DNA of 64,000 nucleotides from Microbacterium sp. 67-17 (GCF_001898325.1 NZ_MKTR01000017.1:34263-98262), one strand, 5' to 3'; shown: positions 30,845 through 40,179, counted from the first letter of the stretch. Notes: generated by a model not told the origin, from the sequence alone. A program made the numbers and translations.

Positions 30845-31662
30845 CCCGCAGCCTCAGGCGGCAGCAGGGATGCTTGGCGCTTGGACTTGCGTCGATCGAA
30901 CAGCATCGAGACACCGGCCGCCGCAAAGAAGAGCACGATCAGGATCCCCGCGAGCATCACCATCGACACGGCATCAGCGGCAGGCGTTGCGACCGCGGCG
31001 AACAGCGTTGCGACGAGTACCGCCACCCGCCAGCCCTTGAGAATGCCGCGACCCGACATGACCCCCGCGACGTTCAGGGCGACGAGGAAGACGGGAAGGA
31101 CGAAAGAGACCCCGACAACGAGGAGGAACTTGAACACGAAGTCGTAGTAATACGTCGCATCGTAGAACAACGACGTTCCTGTGGGCGCGAACGTCGCCAT
31201 GATCTCCACGACGTGCGGGAGCACCAGCCACCCCACGACGGTCCCGGCGAAGAACAGCGGCACGGCTGCACCGACAAAACCAGCCGTGTAGCCGACTTCC
31301 TTCCGGGTGAGTCCCGGCATGATGAAAGCCCAGATCTGCCAGAGCCAGATCGGCGCCGAGATCAGGATGCCGATCGCGAAAGCGATCCGGATGCGAAGGT
31401 CGAACGGTCCCGTAACCGTCGTGAACATGACCTCGACATTGAGATCCTCCCCCCGCGAAGCCGCGACATCAACGATGGGGACCGTGATCAGCCGAATGAT
31501 CGGATCGGTGATGATGAACGCCACGACCATGCCGACGACCAGAGCGAGGGCAGAAATCATGAGCCGCTTGCGCAACTCGATCAGATGCTGCCCGAGAGAC
31601 ATCCTCCGGTCACGGCGCGGCCGGTTGGGCTCTCCCACCTGCGGCAGGGAACTGGTCGCCAC
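30841..31662 (-). CDS. tatC: twin-arginine translocase subunit TatC
   Basis: Receptor core for folded proteins carrying RR signal peptides. 273 residues, six membrane helices. N-terminal MSLGQHLIELRKRL is the conserved TatC start and ISAPIWLWQIWAFIMPGL the conserved periplasmic/second-helix segment. The basic tail (RRKSKRQ) is cytoplasmic. It lies 8 bp after tatA; no tatB is in the window. Confidence 0.96.
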   Translation of the reverse strand: MATSSLPQVGEPNRPRRDRRMSLGQHLIELRKRLMISALALVVGMVVAFIITDPIIRLITVPIVDVAASRGEDLNVEVMFTTVTGPFDLRIRIAFAIGILISAPIWLWQIWAFIMPGLTRKEVGYTAGFVGAAVPLFFAGTVVGWLVLPHVVEIMATFAPTGTSLFYDATYYYDFVFKFLLVVGVSFVLPVFLVALNVAGVMSGRGILKGWRVAVLVATLFAAVATPAADAVSMVMLAGILIVLFFAAAGVSMLFDRRKSKRQASLLPPEAAG

Positions 31663-31670
31663 GCGGCAGA

Positions 31671-31940
31671 TCAGGCTGTGGAATCTCGGCCGCTGGATGA
31701 CGCGGCCTGCGACGAGCCGGCAGAACCCGTCGAGGACGGGTCAGCAGCCTCGGACGCGGCGACGTCGGGCTTCGCGGCATCCTTGGAGTCGTCGTCCTTC
31801 ATGGCCTTCATCTCGCCCTTGAAGACGCGGGCTGACTGGCCGAGGCTCTTTGCCAGCGCGGGCAGCTTCGCCGCGCCGAACAGCAACAGGATCACCGCGA
31901 GAATGATCAGCAGGTGCGGCCACCCGAATGCGTTCCCCAT
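31671..31940 (-). CDS. tatA: twin-arginine translocase subunit TatA
   Basis: Pore-forming Tat component. 89 residues: membrane helix ([19 protein letters not shown]), hinge, amphipathic helix ([20 protein letters not shown]) and a polar Ser/Ala/Asp tail. ATG with GAGGAGA upstream and a TAGACT element about 30 nt upstream, so tatA-tatC-helY can be transcribed on their own as well as from pafB. Confidence 0.95.
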   Translation of the reverse strand: MGNAFGWPHLLIILAVILLLFGAAKLPALAKSLGQSARVFKGEMKAMKDDDSKDAAKPDVAASEAADPSSTGSAGSSQAASSSGRDSTA

Positions 31941-31968
31941 GGGGTCTCCTCACGATTGCGGTGTGTGC

Positions 31969-31974
31969 AGTCTA
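31969..31974 (-). promoter_or_regulatory. -10 element TAGACT for tatA
   Basis: In the 100-bp pafC-tatA gap. Predicts a leader of about 22 nt carrying the GAGGAGA ribosome binding site. Confidence 0.4.
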
Positions 31975-32040
31975 CCCCGGCGCCGCTCACGGGTGCCGGA
32001 ACCTGGCCTGAGGGCCGTCGACGTCGTTCGTTTGGTCTGC

Positions 32041-33018
32041 CTATGTCTGCTCGGGATATTGAGCCAGGCCCGCCTCAGCCCACTCCCGCGCCGCCTCGCG
32101 GGCGCCGATCGGCGCGAGAATCCGAACCGCTCCCCCGCGCCGTGCTGCCAGCCGCCGAAGGCTCACCTCGTCGGCTACTCGCATTCGTGCGGTACTGACT
32201 CCCGCGGTCGTCGTGACGGTCGCCCGATCGAGGTAGTCACCAAGAAGAGGCGCAACGGATGCCGGGAACTCCAACGTCACGATCACCTCGTCACCCGCGT
32301 TCTCCCCGGTTGCATCAAACCACTCCGGCGCCGGTTCCTGCCCGTGCGCGATCGGGATCTCGGTCAGGACCAGATCGCTGACGCGGTCAAGGTGGAAGGT
32401 CCGCATCGCCTCGCGCAAATGACACCATCCCTGGAGGTACCACTGCCCCTGAGCGATCAGGACCTTCACGGGGTCGACAGTCCGGGTTGTGGGAGCACGT
32501 TCGGGTGTCTTGTAGGTGAAGCTCACCGCGACGCGCCGCCCCAGGGCATCCGTCACCAGGCGCCTGACGGCATCGACCGGTTCTGAGGCAACGACCACGG
32601 CCGCGGGGGTACGGGAGGCGCCGCGGCCGAGCTTGGACAGCAATCCGGCATACAACTGCGAGTCCCCGACGCCGGGGATCGTGGCGGCAAGCTGAAGGCC
32701 CGCGAGCAGAGCCGCCGCTTCCCTCGCCGTGAGGCGCGGTGCGCGCTCAAGGCCCACCGAGTTGGTGATGACGATGAGGTCGCGCTCCTCGAGGAGGTCC
32801 CAGTCGATGTCGAACAGCTCGTTTGCCATCTGCCAGTAGCCAGAGTCACCCGGCAGGCCGATCACGGTAAGCCCGCGCACCATGGTGCGCATCTGGTCGG
32901 CGGTGACATCGAACTCGTCTGCTGCCTCGGCGACAGACACTTCTCCCTTGGAGATGAGGTACGGAACGAGCTGTAACAGCAACGCCGCGCGGTCCGTGGC
33001 GACGGATGCCCCGCTCAC
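32041..33018 (-). CDS. pafC: WYL-domain transcription regulator PafC
   Basis: 325 residues. N-terminal winged helix (about 10-70), WYL domain (GQWYLQGWCHLREAMRTFHLDRV at about 190-215) and WCX C-terminal extension. PafB and PafC together activate DNA-repair genes independently of LexA/RecA in mycobacteria, in response to single-stranded DNA. The start overlaps the pafB stop (ATGA). The Pup-proteasome genes after which it was named are not in this locus. Confidence 0.92.
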   Translation of the reverse strand: MSGASVATDRAALLLQLVPYLISKGEVSVAEAADEFDVTADQMRTMVRGLTVIGLPGDSGYWQMANELFDIDWDLLEERDLIVITNSVGLERAPRLTAREAAALLAGLQLAATIPGVGDSQLYAGLLSKLGRGASRTPAAVVVASEPVDAVRRLVTDALGRRVAVSFTYKTPERAPTTRTVDPVKVLIAQGQWYLQGWCHLREAMRTFHLDRVSDLVLTEIPIAHGQEPAPEWFDATGENAGDEVIVTLEFPASVAPLLGDYLDRATVTTTAGVSTARMRVADEVSLRRLAARRGGAVRILAPIGAREAAREWAEAGLAQYPEQT

Positions 33019-34013
33019 TGGACCGCTCCGGCATGTGCGTTGCGCACGGCTCGAAGCCGGCTAATGACCTCAGACCTGACCTCATCCGGTTCGACGACAC
33101 GGACTTCCGGTCCGTACGACGCCAACTCATCGGCGAAAACGTGAAGGTCAACGTAGGGCACCCAGTACCCCTGGGCCGCGGGCTCGGCTCGACGCGACAA
33201 ACGCAGCCAGGCTTCGGTGCCGGGGTCGATCTCCAGGAGCGCCCGCTGCCGTGCCGCGAGTTCTCGCAAACCTGCGAGAGCTCGCTCGCCCGCGCCCTCG
33301 CGCAGTGCTGGATCTCCGGCAGTGCGAGTGATCACCACATCGTCGATGATCCGCGTGAGCAGGAAGGTGCGCGGCGCGTCCAGGTCGAGATCCAGGCCGT
33401 ACACGTGCCACCGAGCCTCGAACTCGACGAGCGCGAGCGGCTGGAGTCGCCGCACTCGCGGCGCGGCGCTTCCCGGCCGCATATAGCGAAAGCTCACGAT
33501 GCGCGAGTCCTCGATCGCCCGCTGCAGGGGCGCAAACGACGGTTCGCGCAGGCTGATCCTCGGCGAGTATCCGAGGATCGGGTCCTCGACCGGGATGCCG
33601 AGTGCCCGGATCTTGCGGAGGCCGCTGCGCGCGTCGGCCGACAGAGAGCTCTCGCTCCATACGCCCCCTGCGAGATTCAGCAGGGCGAGCTCGGCGGGGG
33701 TGAACTCGATGTCGGCAGGCAGCTCGTACTCCGCGGTAGGAACGCGGTACCGCGCCTCCCGGAGATCGTCCGGATCAGCGCGATCGCCGATCGTCTCGAT
33801 CGGCACACCCAGGCCCCGGAGGCTCTCTTTGTCGCGCTCGAACATCTTCTCAAGCGCGTCTTTCGACGTGCCGGATTCCGACTGCTCACGGTAGCCCGAA
33901 ACAGACGACAGAATCGTGTCCTTGGTGAGTCCCTGCTCGGTCGCCATCAGGGCCACCACCAGGTTGACGAGCCGCTCCTCGGGCGGGATGCGCGCAGCTG
34001 ACTTCGAGGACAC
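33015..34013 (-). CDS. pafB: WYL-domain transcription regulator PafB
   Basis: 332 residues. Winged helix at about 10-75, WYL domain with RWHVYGLDLDLDAPRTFLLTRI and a C-terminal WCX part. Forms the DNA-damage activator with PafC. GTG at 34013 is chosen because the ATG at 34022 lies within the TAGGAT -10 element and could not be in the transcript. Confidence 0.92.
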   Translation of the reverse strand: MSSKSAARIPPEERLVNLVVALMATEQGLTKDTILSSVSGYREQSESGTSKDALEKMFERDKESLRGLGVPIETIGDRADPDDLREARYRVPTAEYELPADIEFTPAELALLNLAGGVWSESSLSADARSGLRKIRALGIPVEDPILGYSPRISLREPSFAPLQRAIEDSRIVSFRYMRPGSAAPRVRRLQPLALVEFEARWHVYGLDLDLDAPRTFLLTRIIDDVVITRTAGDPALREGAGERALAGLRELAARQRALLEIDPGTEAWLRLSRRAEPAAQGYWVPYVDLHVFADELASYGPEVRVVEPDEVRSEVISRLRAVRNAHAGAVQ

Positions 34014-34020
34014 GCCCCTC

Positions 34021-34026
34021 ATCCTA
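34021..34026 (-). promoter_or_regulatory. leaderless -10 element TAGGAT for pafB
   Basis: TAGGAT on the - strand, 7 nt before GTG 34013. It overlaps the upstream ATG 34022, ruling that codon out as start. Confidence 0.55.
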
Positions 34027-34070
34027 GGTGTGCAGCGCGCGGCATCCCCGCTTGCCGAGGGTGATTTGGA

Positions 34071-35033
34071 CTACGAGGCGGGTTGCGGATCGAGGCCAAG
34101 GATGTCGATCACGAACACAAGCGTTGCTCCGCCAGGAATTGCTCCCTGACCCGCGTCGCCGTAGCCCTGATCGGGCGGCACGACGACGAGCACCTGCGAA
34201 CCGACGGTCTGGCCCTCGAGAGCCGCAGCGAAGCCTGGAACCACCGCGTTCAGATCGAAGGAGACCGGATCGCCATCCCAGCTGGTGTCGAAGACCTCGC
34301 GCGTGTCCCACAGCAGGCCCGTGTAGTGGGCGCGGACCGGCTGGTCACCCGTGACGACCTCGCCATCGCCCTTCTTGATGGTCTGGATCGAAAGTTCAGT
34401 CGGTGCAGGGGCGTCAGGGATGATGACCCCGGGCCGGCCGTTCGGGGCGCGAACCACAGAGGGAAGACCGTTGCTGTCGGTGAACTGGTCCGCGCCATCC
34501 GCCTTCGGCAGATAGACCTTGCGCACGTCGACAACCGCAACGGCGGAGCTGCCCTCCTCGAGACCGATCTGCGTGGCAGCTGCCGGATTGATGGCCTCGG
34601 ACGGGAGCGCAATGACAACGCGGTCCCCCTCCTGCGCGCACTGCAGTGATTCCTGGAGGCCGGGCAGCGTGTCGATCCACCGCGACATTGAGAAGACGCT
34701 CGAGAGCGTCTCGTCGTACGACGTGGCGACAGCCGGCTCGCCGGTCTTTCCGTCCAGGACCACCATGTCGAGCACGACCATCTGGTTGGGCGTGGTGATC
34801 GGCGTGCCCTCGCCCTCGGTGAGGTCGGCCCATGCCAGCTCATCCACCTGGAACGGCGTGTACACCTCGACGTCGGGGGCCGCGCCGAACTCCCCGGTGA
34901 CGCTGACGAGATCGGTCACGGCGGGATCGGTGTCGGTGACCCGCGCACACCCGTCAGACGGGCTTGCCGAGCAGCCGACGAGCGCGGCAGCTGTCAGTCC
35001 GAGGATCGCGAGGAAGGCGGGTGTCTTTCGCAC
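34071..35033 (-). CDS. FKBP-type peptidyl-prolyl isomerase lipoprotein
   Basis: 320 residues. Lipobox signal MRKTPAFLAILGLTAAALVGC, with Cys21 the lipidated residue. Of two FKBP-like halves, the C-terminal one (about 205-315: VRAHYTGLLWDT, FDTSWDGDP, VPGFAAALEGQTVGSQVLVVVPP, YGDAGQG) is canonical. The N-terminal one is degenerate, though it keeps VLDMVVLDGKTGE. Likely an extracytoplasmic folding helper processed by Lgt and Lnt. In other actinobacteria an FKBP gene lies between pafA and pafB; here it abuts trmI. Confidence 0.92.
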   Translation of the reverse strand: MRKTPAFLAILGLTAAALVGCSASPSDGCARVTDTDPAVTDLVSVTGEFGAAPDVEVYTPFQVDELAWADLTEGEGTPITTPNQMVVLDMVVLDGKTGEPAVATSYDETLSSVFSMSRWIDTLPGLQESLQCAQEGDRVVIALPSEAINPAAATQIGLEEGSSAVAVVDVRKVYLPKADGADQFTDSNGLPSVVRAPNGRPGVIIPDAPAPTELSIQTIKKGDGEVVTGDQPVRAHYTGLLWDTREVFDTSWDGDPVSFDLNAVVPGFAAALEGQTVGSQVLVVVPPDQGYGDAGQGAIPGGATLVFVIDILGLDPQPAS

Positions 35034-35037
35034 CGGA

Positions 35038-36075
35038 TCAGTCTAGGCGGTCGGGCTCTGCCGTTTCGGCAGCCGTCGCAGGGGCCGCGCCGGCAGCAGC
35101 GTGGCGCGCACCGTCGGCAGCGCGTTGGGCCTCGCGAACTCGCTTCCGCAGGTTCTTGTCGGTGATCTGACGGTCCCCCACGGCGCCGGGAGTCCACAGT
35201 TCGACATCCTCGTCGCCGTAGCTGCTCTTGGAGGCGCGCCGCTTCTGCTCGGGTGCGACAGCGCCCGGCGCAAGGCGGCGCGCCCACAGCAGAAAGCCCG
35301 TGTGAGCGACCATTCGGTGATCGGGGCGCACGGCGAGACCCTCGACGTGCCAGCCGCGGACCATCGTCTCGTTCGCGTCGGGTTCGGTGAACAGACCGGT
35401 GTTGCGGATGTATTCGGCTACGCGACTGAGCTGTGTCGCGGTCGCGATGTAGCACAGGACCACCCCGCCCGGGGTCAGTGCCTCGGCTACCGCGTCGATG
35501 CACTCCCAGGGCGCGAGCATGTCCAGGATGACGCGGTCGACGGTTCCGGGTTCGACAGCCGTTGGAAGCTCGGTCGCAAGGTCGCCGACGCGCACCTCCC
35601 AGGAGGCCGGGCGGTGACCGAGGAACGTCTCGACGTTGGCCTGCGCGACCTCGGCAAACTCCGGGCGTCTTTCGAACGAGACGAGACGGCCAGCGTCACC
35701 GATCGCGCGCAGCAGCCAGAGGGAGAGCGCGCCAGAGCCCACGCCCGCTTCCACCACAACAGCTCCCGGGAACACGTCAGCCTCGGAGAGGATCTGCGCG
35801 GCATCCTTCGGATACACGATCGCTGCCCCCCGCGGCATCGACATGACGAAGTCACGCAGCAGCGGGCGAAGTGCCAGATACTCGTGACCGGCGCTATTGA
35901 CCACGACCGACCCGTCGGGGATGCCGATCAGGGTCGCATGCGGCAGCACGCCATGGTGTGTGTGTAGTTCCCCGCCTTCGCGAAGCGTGATCGTGTGAAG
36001 CCGGTTCTTCGGGCCGGTCAGTTGGACGCGATCACCGACCCGGAAGGGACCTGACAGACGGGGTGTCGTGCTCAT
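35038..36075 (-). CDS. trmI: tRNA (adenine-N1)-methyltransferase TrmI
   Basis: Makes m1A58 in the tRNA T-loop using S-adenosylmethionine. 345 residues. N-terminal beta domain (about 8-70), IVYPKDAAQIL, SAM motif VVEAGVGSGALSLWLLRA, acidic FERRPEFAEVAQANVE and catalytic-loop DRVILDMLAPWE. The C-terminal 60 residues are an Ala/Arg-rich tail. In many actinobacteria the Pup-proteasome genes follow directly; here the FKBP gene follows after 4 bp. The start overlaps the HAD stop (ATGA). Confidence 0.95.
   Translation of the reverse strand: MSTTPRLSGPFRVGDRVQLTGPKNRLHTITLREGGELHTHHGVLPHATLIGIPDGSVVVNSAGHEYLALRPLLRDFVMSMPRGAAIVYPKDAAQILSEADVFPGAVVVEAGVGSGALSLWLLRAIGDAGRLVSFERRPEFAEVAQANVETFLGHRPASWEVRVGDLATELPTAVEPGTVDRVILDMLAPWECIDAVAEALTPGGVVLCYIATATQLSRVAEYIRNTGLFTEPDANETMVRGWHVEGLAVRPDHRMVAHTGFLLWARRLAPGAVAPEQKRRASKSSYGDEDVELWTPGAVGDRQITDKNLRKRVREAQRAADGARHAAAGAAPATAAETAEPDRLD
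35040..35045 (-). promoter_or_regulatory. leaderless -10 element TAGACT for the FKBP gene
   Basis: Inside the last codons of trmI, 6 nt before the GTG at 35033. Confidence 0.55.
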
Positions 36076-36755
36076 GCAGCGCCGACCTTTCGATGTGCCC
36101 GGTGAAGCTCACCGAGGTCGGAAGCTGTCACGCCGTGAAGCGTGGGCCAGACGGCGTGCGCACCTGCTCCCTCGAGCGAGACCATGGCTGGAACGCCCAG
36201 GACGACCGACCCCGCCGCCACCGCAGAGCGCAACCCGTTCGGCGAATCCTCAATGGCCAGGGTGTCGACGGGGTCTACGCCGAGCGACGTGCACGCCTGA
36301 AGATACGGATCCGGATACGGCTTCGGACGAGTGACGTCATCGCCCGCGACCACGATGTCGAAGGCGTCGAAGTCGATGAGCTCGGCAATGTGGGTTGCCA
36401 TCCGTCGCATGGACATCGTCACCAGGGCGGTCTTCACACCGGCATTCTTGAGGTCGGCGAGAAGCTCTCTCGCGCCCGGGCGAAACGGAACCCCGTCCTG
36501 AGAGATGCTGCGCATCACCTCGGTGGTGAGGTGGTCGATGATGTCGCGGGTCGACATTCGCACGCCCTCCCCCTGCAGGATCCGTGCGGAATCCTCCAGG
36601 GCAAGCCCGACGAGCGACAAGGCCTTCTCGTGGGTCCAGGTGCCGCCATAGCTTTCGACGAGGGGGGTCTCCGCCGCAATCCAGTACGGCTCCGTGTCGA
36701 CGAGCGTGCCGTCCATGTCCCAGAGCACAGCGGAGAGGGCGGATGGGGCAGTCAC
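36072..36755 (-). CDS. HAD-superfamily phosphatase/phosphoglucomutase-like hydrolase
   Basis: 227 residues. Motif I DMDGTLVDTEPYW with nucleophile and acid aspartates; helical cap (about 20-90); motif II TMS; lysine in RPKPYPDPYLQA; motif IV IEDSPNG. The subfamily dephosphorylates small sugar phosphates or similar compounds; substrate not predictable. GTG start. First gene of the operon with trmI. Confidence 0.9.
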   Translation of the reverse strand: MTAPSALSAVLWDMDGTLVDTEPYWIAAETPLVESYGGTWTHEKALSLVGLALEDSARILQGEGVRMSTRDIIDHLTTEVMRSISQDGVPFRPGARELLADLKNAGVKTALVTMSMRRMATHIAELIDFDAFDIVVAGDDVTRPKPYPDPYLQACTSLGVDPVDTLAIEDSPNGLRSAVAAGSVVLGVPAMVSLEGAGAHAVWPTLHGVTASDLGELHRAHRKVGAA

Positions 36756-36761
36756 CGAACC

Positions 36762-36767
36762 ATGCTA
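36762..36767 (-). promoter_or_regulatory. leaderless -10 element TAGCAT for the HAD-trmI operon
   Basis: TAGCAT on the - strand, 6 nt before the GTG at 36755. Confidence 0.55.
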
Positions 36768-36879
36768 CCGACGGCCCCGCTGACGATCGGCCACTCGCGG
36801 TCCTCGCGACCTCGACGTTTCGCGCACCCGACTGACGGCAGCGTCCTATTCTGGATGGATCGCCACCTGAGGAGGTCAC

Positions 36880-37746
36880 GTGGAGGGACTGGGACGCAGG
36901 GTTCTCGTCGCCGCATTCGACGGCTGGAACGACGCGGGTGAGGCAGCGTCCTCGGCGGTAGCTCACCTCCGCGACTCCGGCGGCTACGAGACTGTCTACT
37001 CGGTCGACCCCGAACTGTACTTCGACTACCAGTACACGCGTCCGCAGATTCGTACGACGGCGGATGGCGCGCGGGAGCTGACGTGGCCCGAGACGACCAT
37101 CCTCAGGCCGACCCGAGCAACACGTGGCACGCAACTCTGGCTCCTCACCGGAGTCGAGCCTGCGCGAGCATGGCAGGCTTTCGCCTCCGAACTCGTCGAT
37201 GTGGCCCTGCGCGAAGACATCACCGGCTTTGTGTCGATGGGGTCGATGATGTCGGATGTTCCGCACACGCGCCCGATCTCCGTCTTCGCGGGTAGCGAGA
37301 GTGAGCCGGTGAGGGCAGCCCTCGGACTTGAGCGCAGCTCCTACGAAGGACCCGTCGGCATTCTGAGCGTCATCTCGCACGTTGCCACTGCCGCCGGTAT
37401 CCCGTCCGCGCAGCTGTGGGCAAGCGTGCCGCACTACGTCGCCGGGCACACTCCCTCACCGAAGGCGAGCCTGGCGCTGCTCGATCGGCTCGAAGACATC
37501 ACCGGCGCGAAGGTCGATCGGGGAGACTTGCCGACGCAGGCACGCACGTGGGAAGCCTCGATCGATGCGGCGGCAGCCGATGACGAAGAAATGACGGAGT
37601 ACATCCACCAGCTCGAGCGCACCCGAGACACCTGGGACTCACCGGAGGCATCCGGAGACGCGATCGCGCAGGAGTTCGAGAAGTACCTGCGTCGCCGCGG
37701 CGATGGACCCGGTCGCGGTGGACGCGACGAGCCTCGCAAACCCTGA
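36880..37746 (+). CDS. PAC2 family protein (proteasome assembly chaperone-like)
   Basis: 288 residues. PAC2 fold: VLVAAFDGWNDAGEAAS at the N-terminus, MGSMMSDVPHTRP in the middle and HYVAGHTPSPKASLALL. Found across actinobacteria, including near the proteasome locus in mycobacteria. This window lacks the proteasome, so its partner is unknown. The tail is basic and Gly-rich. GTG with GGAGGT 4 nt upstream and a TATTCT -10-like hexamer at 36847. Divergent from the HAD-trmI operon. Confidence 0.9.
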   Translation: MEGLGRRVLVAAFDGWNDAGEAASSAVAHLRDSGGYETVYSVDPELYFDYQYTRPQIRTTADGARELTWPETTILRPTRATRGTQLWLLTGVEPARAWQAFASELVDVALREDITGFVSMGSMMSDVPHTRPISVFAGSESEPVRAALGLERSSYEGPVGILSVISHVATAAGIPSAQLWASVPHYVAGHTPSPKASLALLDRLEDITGAKVDRGDLPTQARTWEASIDAAAADDEEMTEYIHQLERTRDTWDSPEASGDAIAQEFEKYLRRRGDGPGRGGRDEPRKP

Positions 37747-37770
37747 CATCTTTCAGCTGGAGCCGTCGAC

Positions 37771-38595
37771 TCAGTAGGGCTGGATGATGCCCATGCTCAG
37801 CAGCACGAGCAGGACCGCACCGAGAGCTACCCGGTAGACCACGAACGGCAGGAAGCTGCGCTTGGAGATCCAGCTCATGAAGAACGCGATGACACCGAGT
37901 GCGACAACGAACGCCACACCGGTGGCGGCGGCGGTCTCGATCGGGGTGAACGGCCCCTGCTCGTCCCAGCTCTTGGCGACCTGATAGAAGCCGCTTCCGA
38001 AGACCGCGGGAATCGCCAGGAGGAACGCGTAGCGGGCTGCTGCCGCGCGCTCATAGCCGAGGAACAGTCCCGCCGTTATCGTGCCGCCCGAACGCGAGAC
38101 CCCGGGAATCAGCGCAAGGGCCTGCGCGAACCCGAAGATGATGCCGTGCCCCAGGGTGAGCTGGTCGAGCTTTCGTCGCTTCGCACCCACGAGATCGGCA
38201 ATTCCCAGCAGCACACCGAAGAAGATCAGCATCCCGGCAACGAGCCACAGCGATCGCAGGGTGGTCTCGATCTGATCCTGGAAGAGCAGACCGAGCACGA
38301 CGATCGGCACCGATCCGATGATGATCAACCACCCCATGCGGGCGTCGGGATCATTCCGCGGTGCCTTGCCGACGAGGGCGAGCGACCATCGCGAGACGAT
38401 CCGGACGATGTCGCGCCAGAAGAACACCACGACAGCGGCCTCTGTGCCGATCTGGGTGATCGCCGTGAAGGCTGCTCCAGGGTCCTGCGCACTGGGCAGA
38501 AACTCTCCCAGGATGCGCAAGTGAGCGCTCGATGAGACCGGGAGGAATTCCGTGAGCCCCTGTACGAGACCGAGGATGATTGCTTCCAGCAGCAT
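37771..38595 (-). CDS. uppP: undecaprenyl-diphosphatase
   Basis: Recycles undecaprenyl diphosphate to the monophosphate lipid carrier for cell-wall synthesis (BacA family; high dosage gives bacitracin resistance). 274 residues, about eight membrane helices. Both signature blocks are present: [14 protein letters not shown] with the catalytic Glu/Ser region, and [17 protein letters not shown] with the arginine. It follows the M20 peptidase gene by 14 bp, probably cotranscribed. Confidence 0.96.
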   Translation of the reverse strand: MLLEAIILGLVQGLTEFLPVSSSAHLRILGEFLPSAQDPGAAFTAITQIGTEAAVVVFFWRDIVRIVSRWSLALVGKAPRNDPDARMGWLIIIGSVPIVVLGLLFQDQIETTLRSLWLVAGMLIFFGVLLGIADLVGAKRRKLDQLTLGHGIIFGFAQALALIPGVSRSGGTITAGLFLGYERAAAARYAFLLAIPAVFGSGFYQVAKSWDEQGPFTPIETAAATGVAFVVALGVIAFFMSWISKRSFLPFVVYRVALGAVLLVLLSMGIIQPY

Positions 38596-38609
38596 GGATG
38601 CCTTCCGAG

Positions 38610-39911
38610 TCAGTACGACAGCAGCAGATCGGTCAACACGCGCTGACCGAAGACGAGCGAGTCGAGCGGGACCCGCTCGTCGACGCCGTGGAACATACCG
38701 GTGAAGTCGAGGTCCGCAGGCAACCGTAGCGGCGCGAATCCATAACCTCGGATGCCGAGAGCCGCCAGTGCCTTGTTGTCGGTGCCACCGCTCATCAAGT
38801 ACGGGAGGACGGGGACACCCGGGTCATGTCGCCCGAGGGCCGCGACCATCGCATTGACGAGTTCGCCCTCGAAGGGAACTTCGAGGCCAATGTCCCGGTG
38901 GACGACCTCGATCTCGATGTCTGGCCCGACGATGTCCTGGATGGCACGAAGGGCGCCGTCTTCGCCGTCTGGAAGCGTGCGCACGTCAATCAGCGCTTCG
39001 GCGCGGTCGGGAATGACATTGTGCTTGTATCCGGCCGTGAGCGCCGTCGGGTTGGCCGTCGTGCGGATGGTTGAGCGTAGGAATCGCGAAGCCGGTCCGG
39101 CCGCCGCAGCGACCGCATCCGGGTCATCGGACGGCTGCCCGGTGAGCTCGGCGATCCGCTCGGTCAGGCGCTTCGTCGTTGCGGTCAGCTCCACCGGCCA
39201 TGCCGTGCGCCCCAGCGCGGCGACGGCCTCAGCGAGGCGGGTGACAGCGTTGTCTTCGTGGAATGCGCTGCCGTGTGCCGCCCGGCCTCGGGCGACGAGG
39301 CGAATCCAGACCAGAGCCTTCTCCCCCACCTGAAGGAGGTAGGCGCGTCGTCCAGCGAGGTCGATCGAGTAGCCGCCGACCTCGCTGATGGCTTCGGTCG
39401 CGCCAGCAAACCATTCAGGGCGGTCACGGACAACGAGCGCCGAGCCTTCACCGCCCCCGTTCTCTTCGTCGGCGAAGAAGGTCACCACGAGGTCACGAGC
39501 CGGCCGGCGTCCGCTGCGCAGGATGTCGGCAACGGAGGTCAGGATCATGGCGTCCATGTCCTTCATGTCGACCGCACCGCGTCCCCACAGCATGCCGTCG
39601 CGAATCTCTCCTGCGAACGGATCGACCGACCAGTCCTCCGCTACCGCTGGCACGACGTCGAGATGGCCGTGCACCACAAGTGCGGGCTTGCCGCGGTCGA
39701 CACCCGGGATTCGCACGCCGACGTTCGTTCGCCGTTCAATCGGCTCGTAGATCTCGGGCGTCAGATCGAGGTTGCGAAGATAGTCGGCCACATATTCCGC
39801 CGCTTCCCGTTCGCCTCGGGCATGTCCGCCACCCCAATTCGTGGTGTCGAAACGGATGAGGTCCCGGGCGACGACGACAACTTCGGGAAGCTCGGACTCG
39901 GTATGTGACAC
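38610..39911 (-). CDS. M20-family metallopeptidase
   Basis: 433 residues; zinc-dependent peptidase/deacylase related to DapE and ArgE. Metal-site motifs are [21 protein letters not shown] (bridging Asp) and ADEENGG (catalytic and bridging Glu), with the last ligand His in [10 protein letters not shown]. The lid domain lies at about 190-310. Exact substrate unknown. GTG 39911 is preferred over 39917 because the TAGGTT -10 element is 7 nt from the former and only 1 nt from the latter. Confidence 0.92.
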   Translation of the reverse strand: MSHTESELPEVVVVARDLIRFDTTNWGGGHARGEREAAEYVADYLRNLDLTPEIYEPIERRTNVGVRIPGVDRGKPALVVHGHLDVVPAVAEDWSVDPFAGEIRDGMLWGRGAVDMKDMDAMILTSVADILRSGRRPARDLVVTFFADEENGGGEGSALVVRDRPEWFAGATEAISEVGGYSIDLAGRRAYLLQVGEKALVWIRLVARGRAAHGSAFHEDNAVTRLAEAVAALGRTAWPVELTATTKRLTERIAELTGQPSDDPDAVAAAAGPASRFLRSTIRTTANPTALTAGYKHNVIPDRAEALIDVRTLPDGEDGALRAIQDIVGPDIEIEVVHRDIGLEVPFEGELVNAMVAALGRHDPGVPVLPYLMSGGTDNKALAALGIRGYGFAPLRLPADLDFTGMFHGVDERVPLDSLVFGQRVLTDLLLSY

Positions 39912-39918
39912 GGCCACA

Positions 39919-39924
39919 AACCTA
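39919..39924 (-). promoter_or_regulatory. leaderless -10 element TAGGTT for the M20 peptidase
   Basis: TAGGTT on the - strand, 7 nt before GTG 39911. Confidence 0.5.
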
Positions 39925-40030
39925 CCGCGCTCAGACGACGCGAATGTTTCGGGTCAGGACCCTGAGCGATTATCGGCGGCGCCGTTGTCGTGATAATGTC
40001 GATCTTCGGTTGCAAGACCGAAACCACTCT

Positions 40031-40115
40031 GCGCGGGTGGCGGAATAGGTAGACGCGCTAGCTTGAGGTGCTAGTGCCCGTATAGGGCGTGGGGGTTCAA
40101 GTCCCCCCTCGCGCA
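40031..40115 (+). tRNA. tRNA-Leu (anticodon GAG)
   Basis: 85 nt. Acceptor GCGCGGG pairs with CTCGCGC (one G-U), discriminator A, no encoded CCA. Anticodon stem CTAGC/GCTAG with loop TTGAGGT gives anticodon GAG (reads CUC). Long variable arm and T-arm GGGGG-TTCAAGT-CCCCC. Its 3' end is the integration target of the adjacent island and remains intact. Confidence 0.96.
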
Positions 40116-40116
40116 C
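40095..40116 (+). repeat. left attachment repeat (tRNA side)
   Basis: The 3' part of the tRNA-Leu T-arm and acceptor stem, from GTTCAAGT to CTCGCGCAC. Repeated at 43153-43174 with C replaced by G at the ninth base. Confidence 0.85.
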
Positions 40117-40129
40117 GCGAATGAAATGG

Positions 40130-40170
40130 CCCCTGACCTGGGATTTTATATCTCAGGTTGGGGGTCTTTT
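40130..40170 (+). terminator. terminator just inside the island
   Basis: Stem CCCC..ACCTGGGA with TCTCAGGT..GGGG (two G-U pairs and an 8-bp core), followed by TCTTTT. Would end the tRNA-Leu transcript. Confidence 0.7.
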
Positions 40171-40179
40171 GCGTCGGAA

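Noticed and set aside
29015-32586. Long open frames opposite helY, tatC and pafC
   Set aside because: Low-complexity Arg/His-rich translations without domain features; shadows of high-GC genes on the other strand.
34014-34022. ATG 34022 as the pafB start
   Set aside because: It overlaps the TAGGAT -10 element, so it would be upstream of the transcript start.
39965-40000. ATTATC and GATAAT arms resembling a second dif
   Set aside because: The arms are about 19 bp apart rather than 6, and the outer bases do not match Xer arms.
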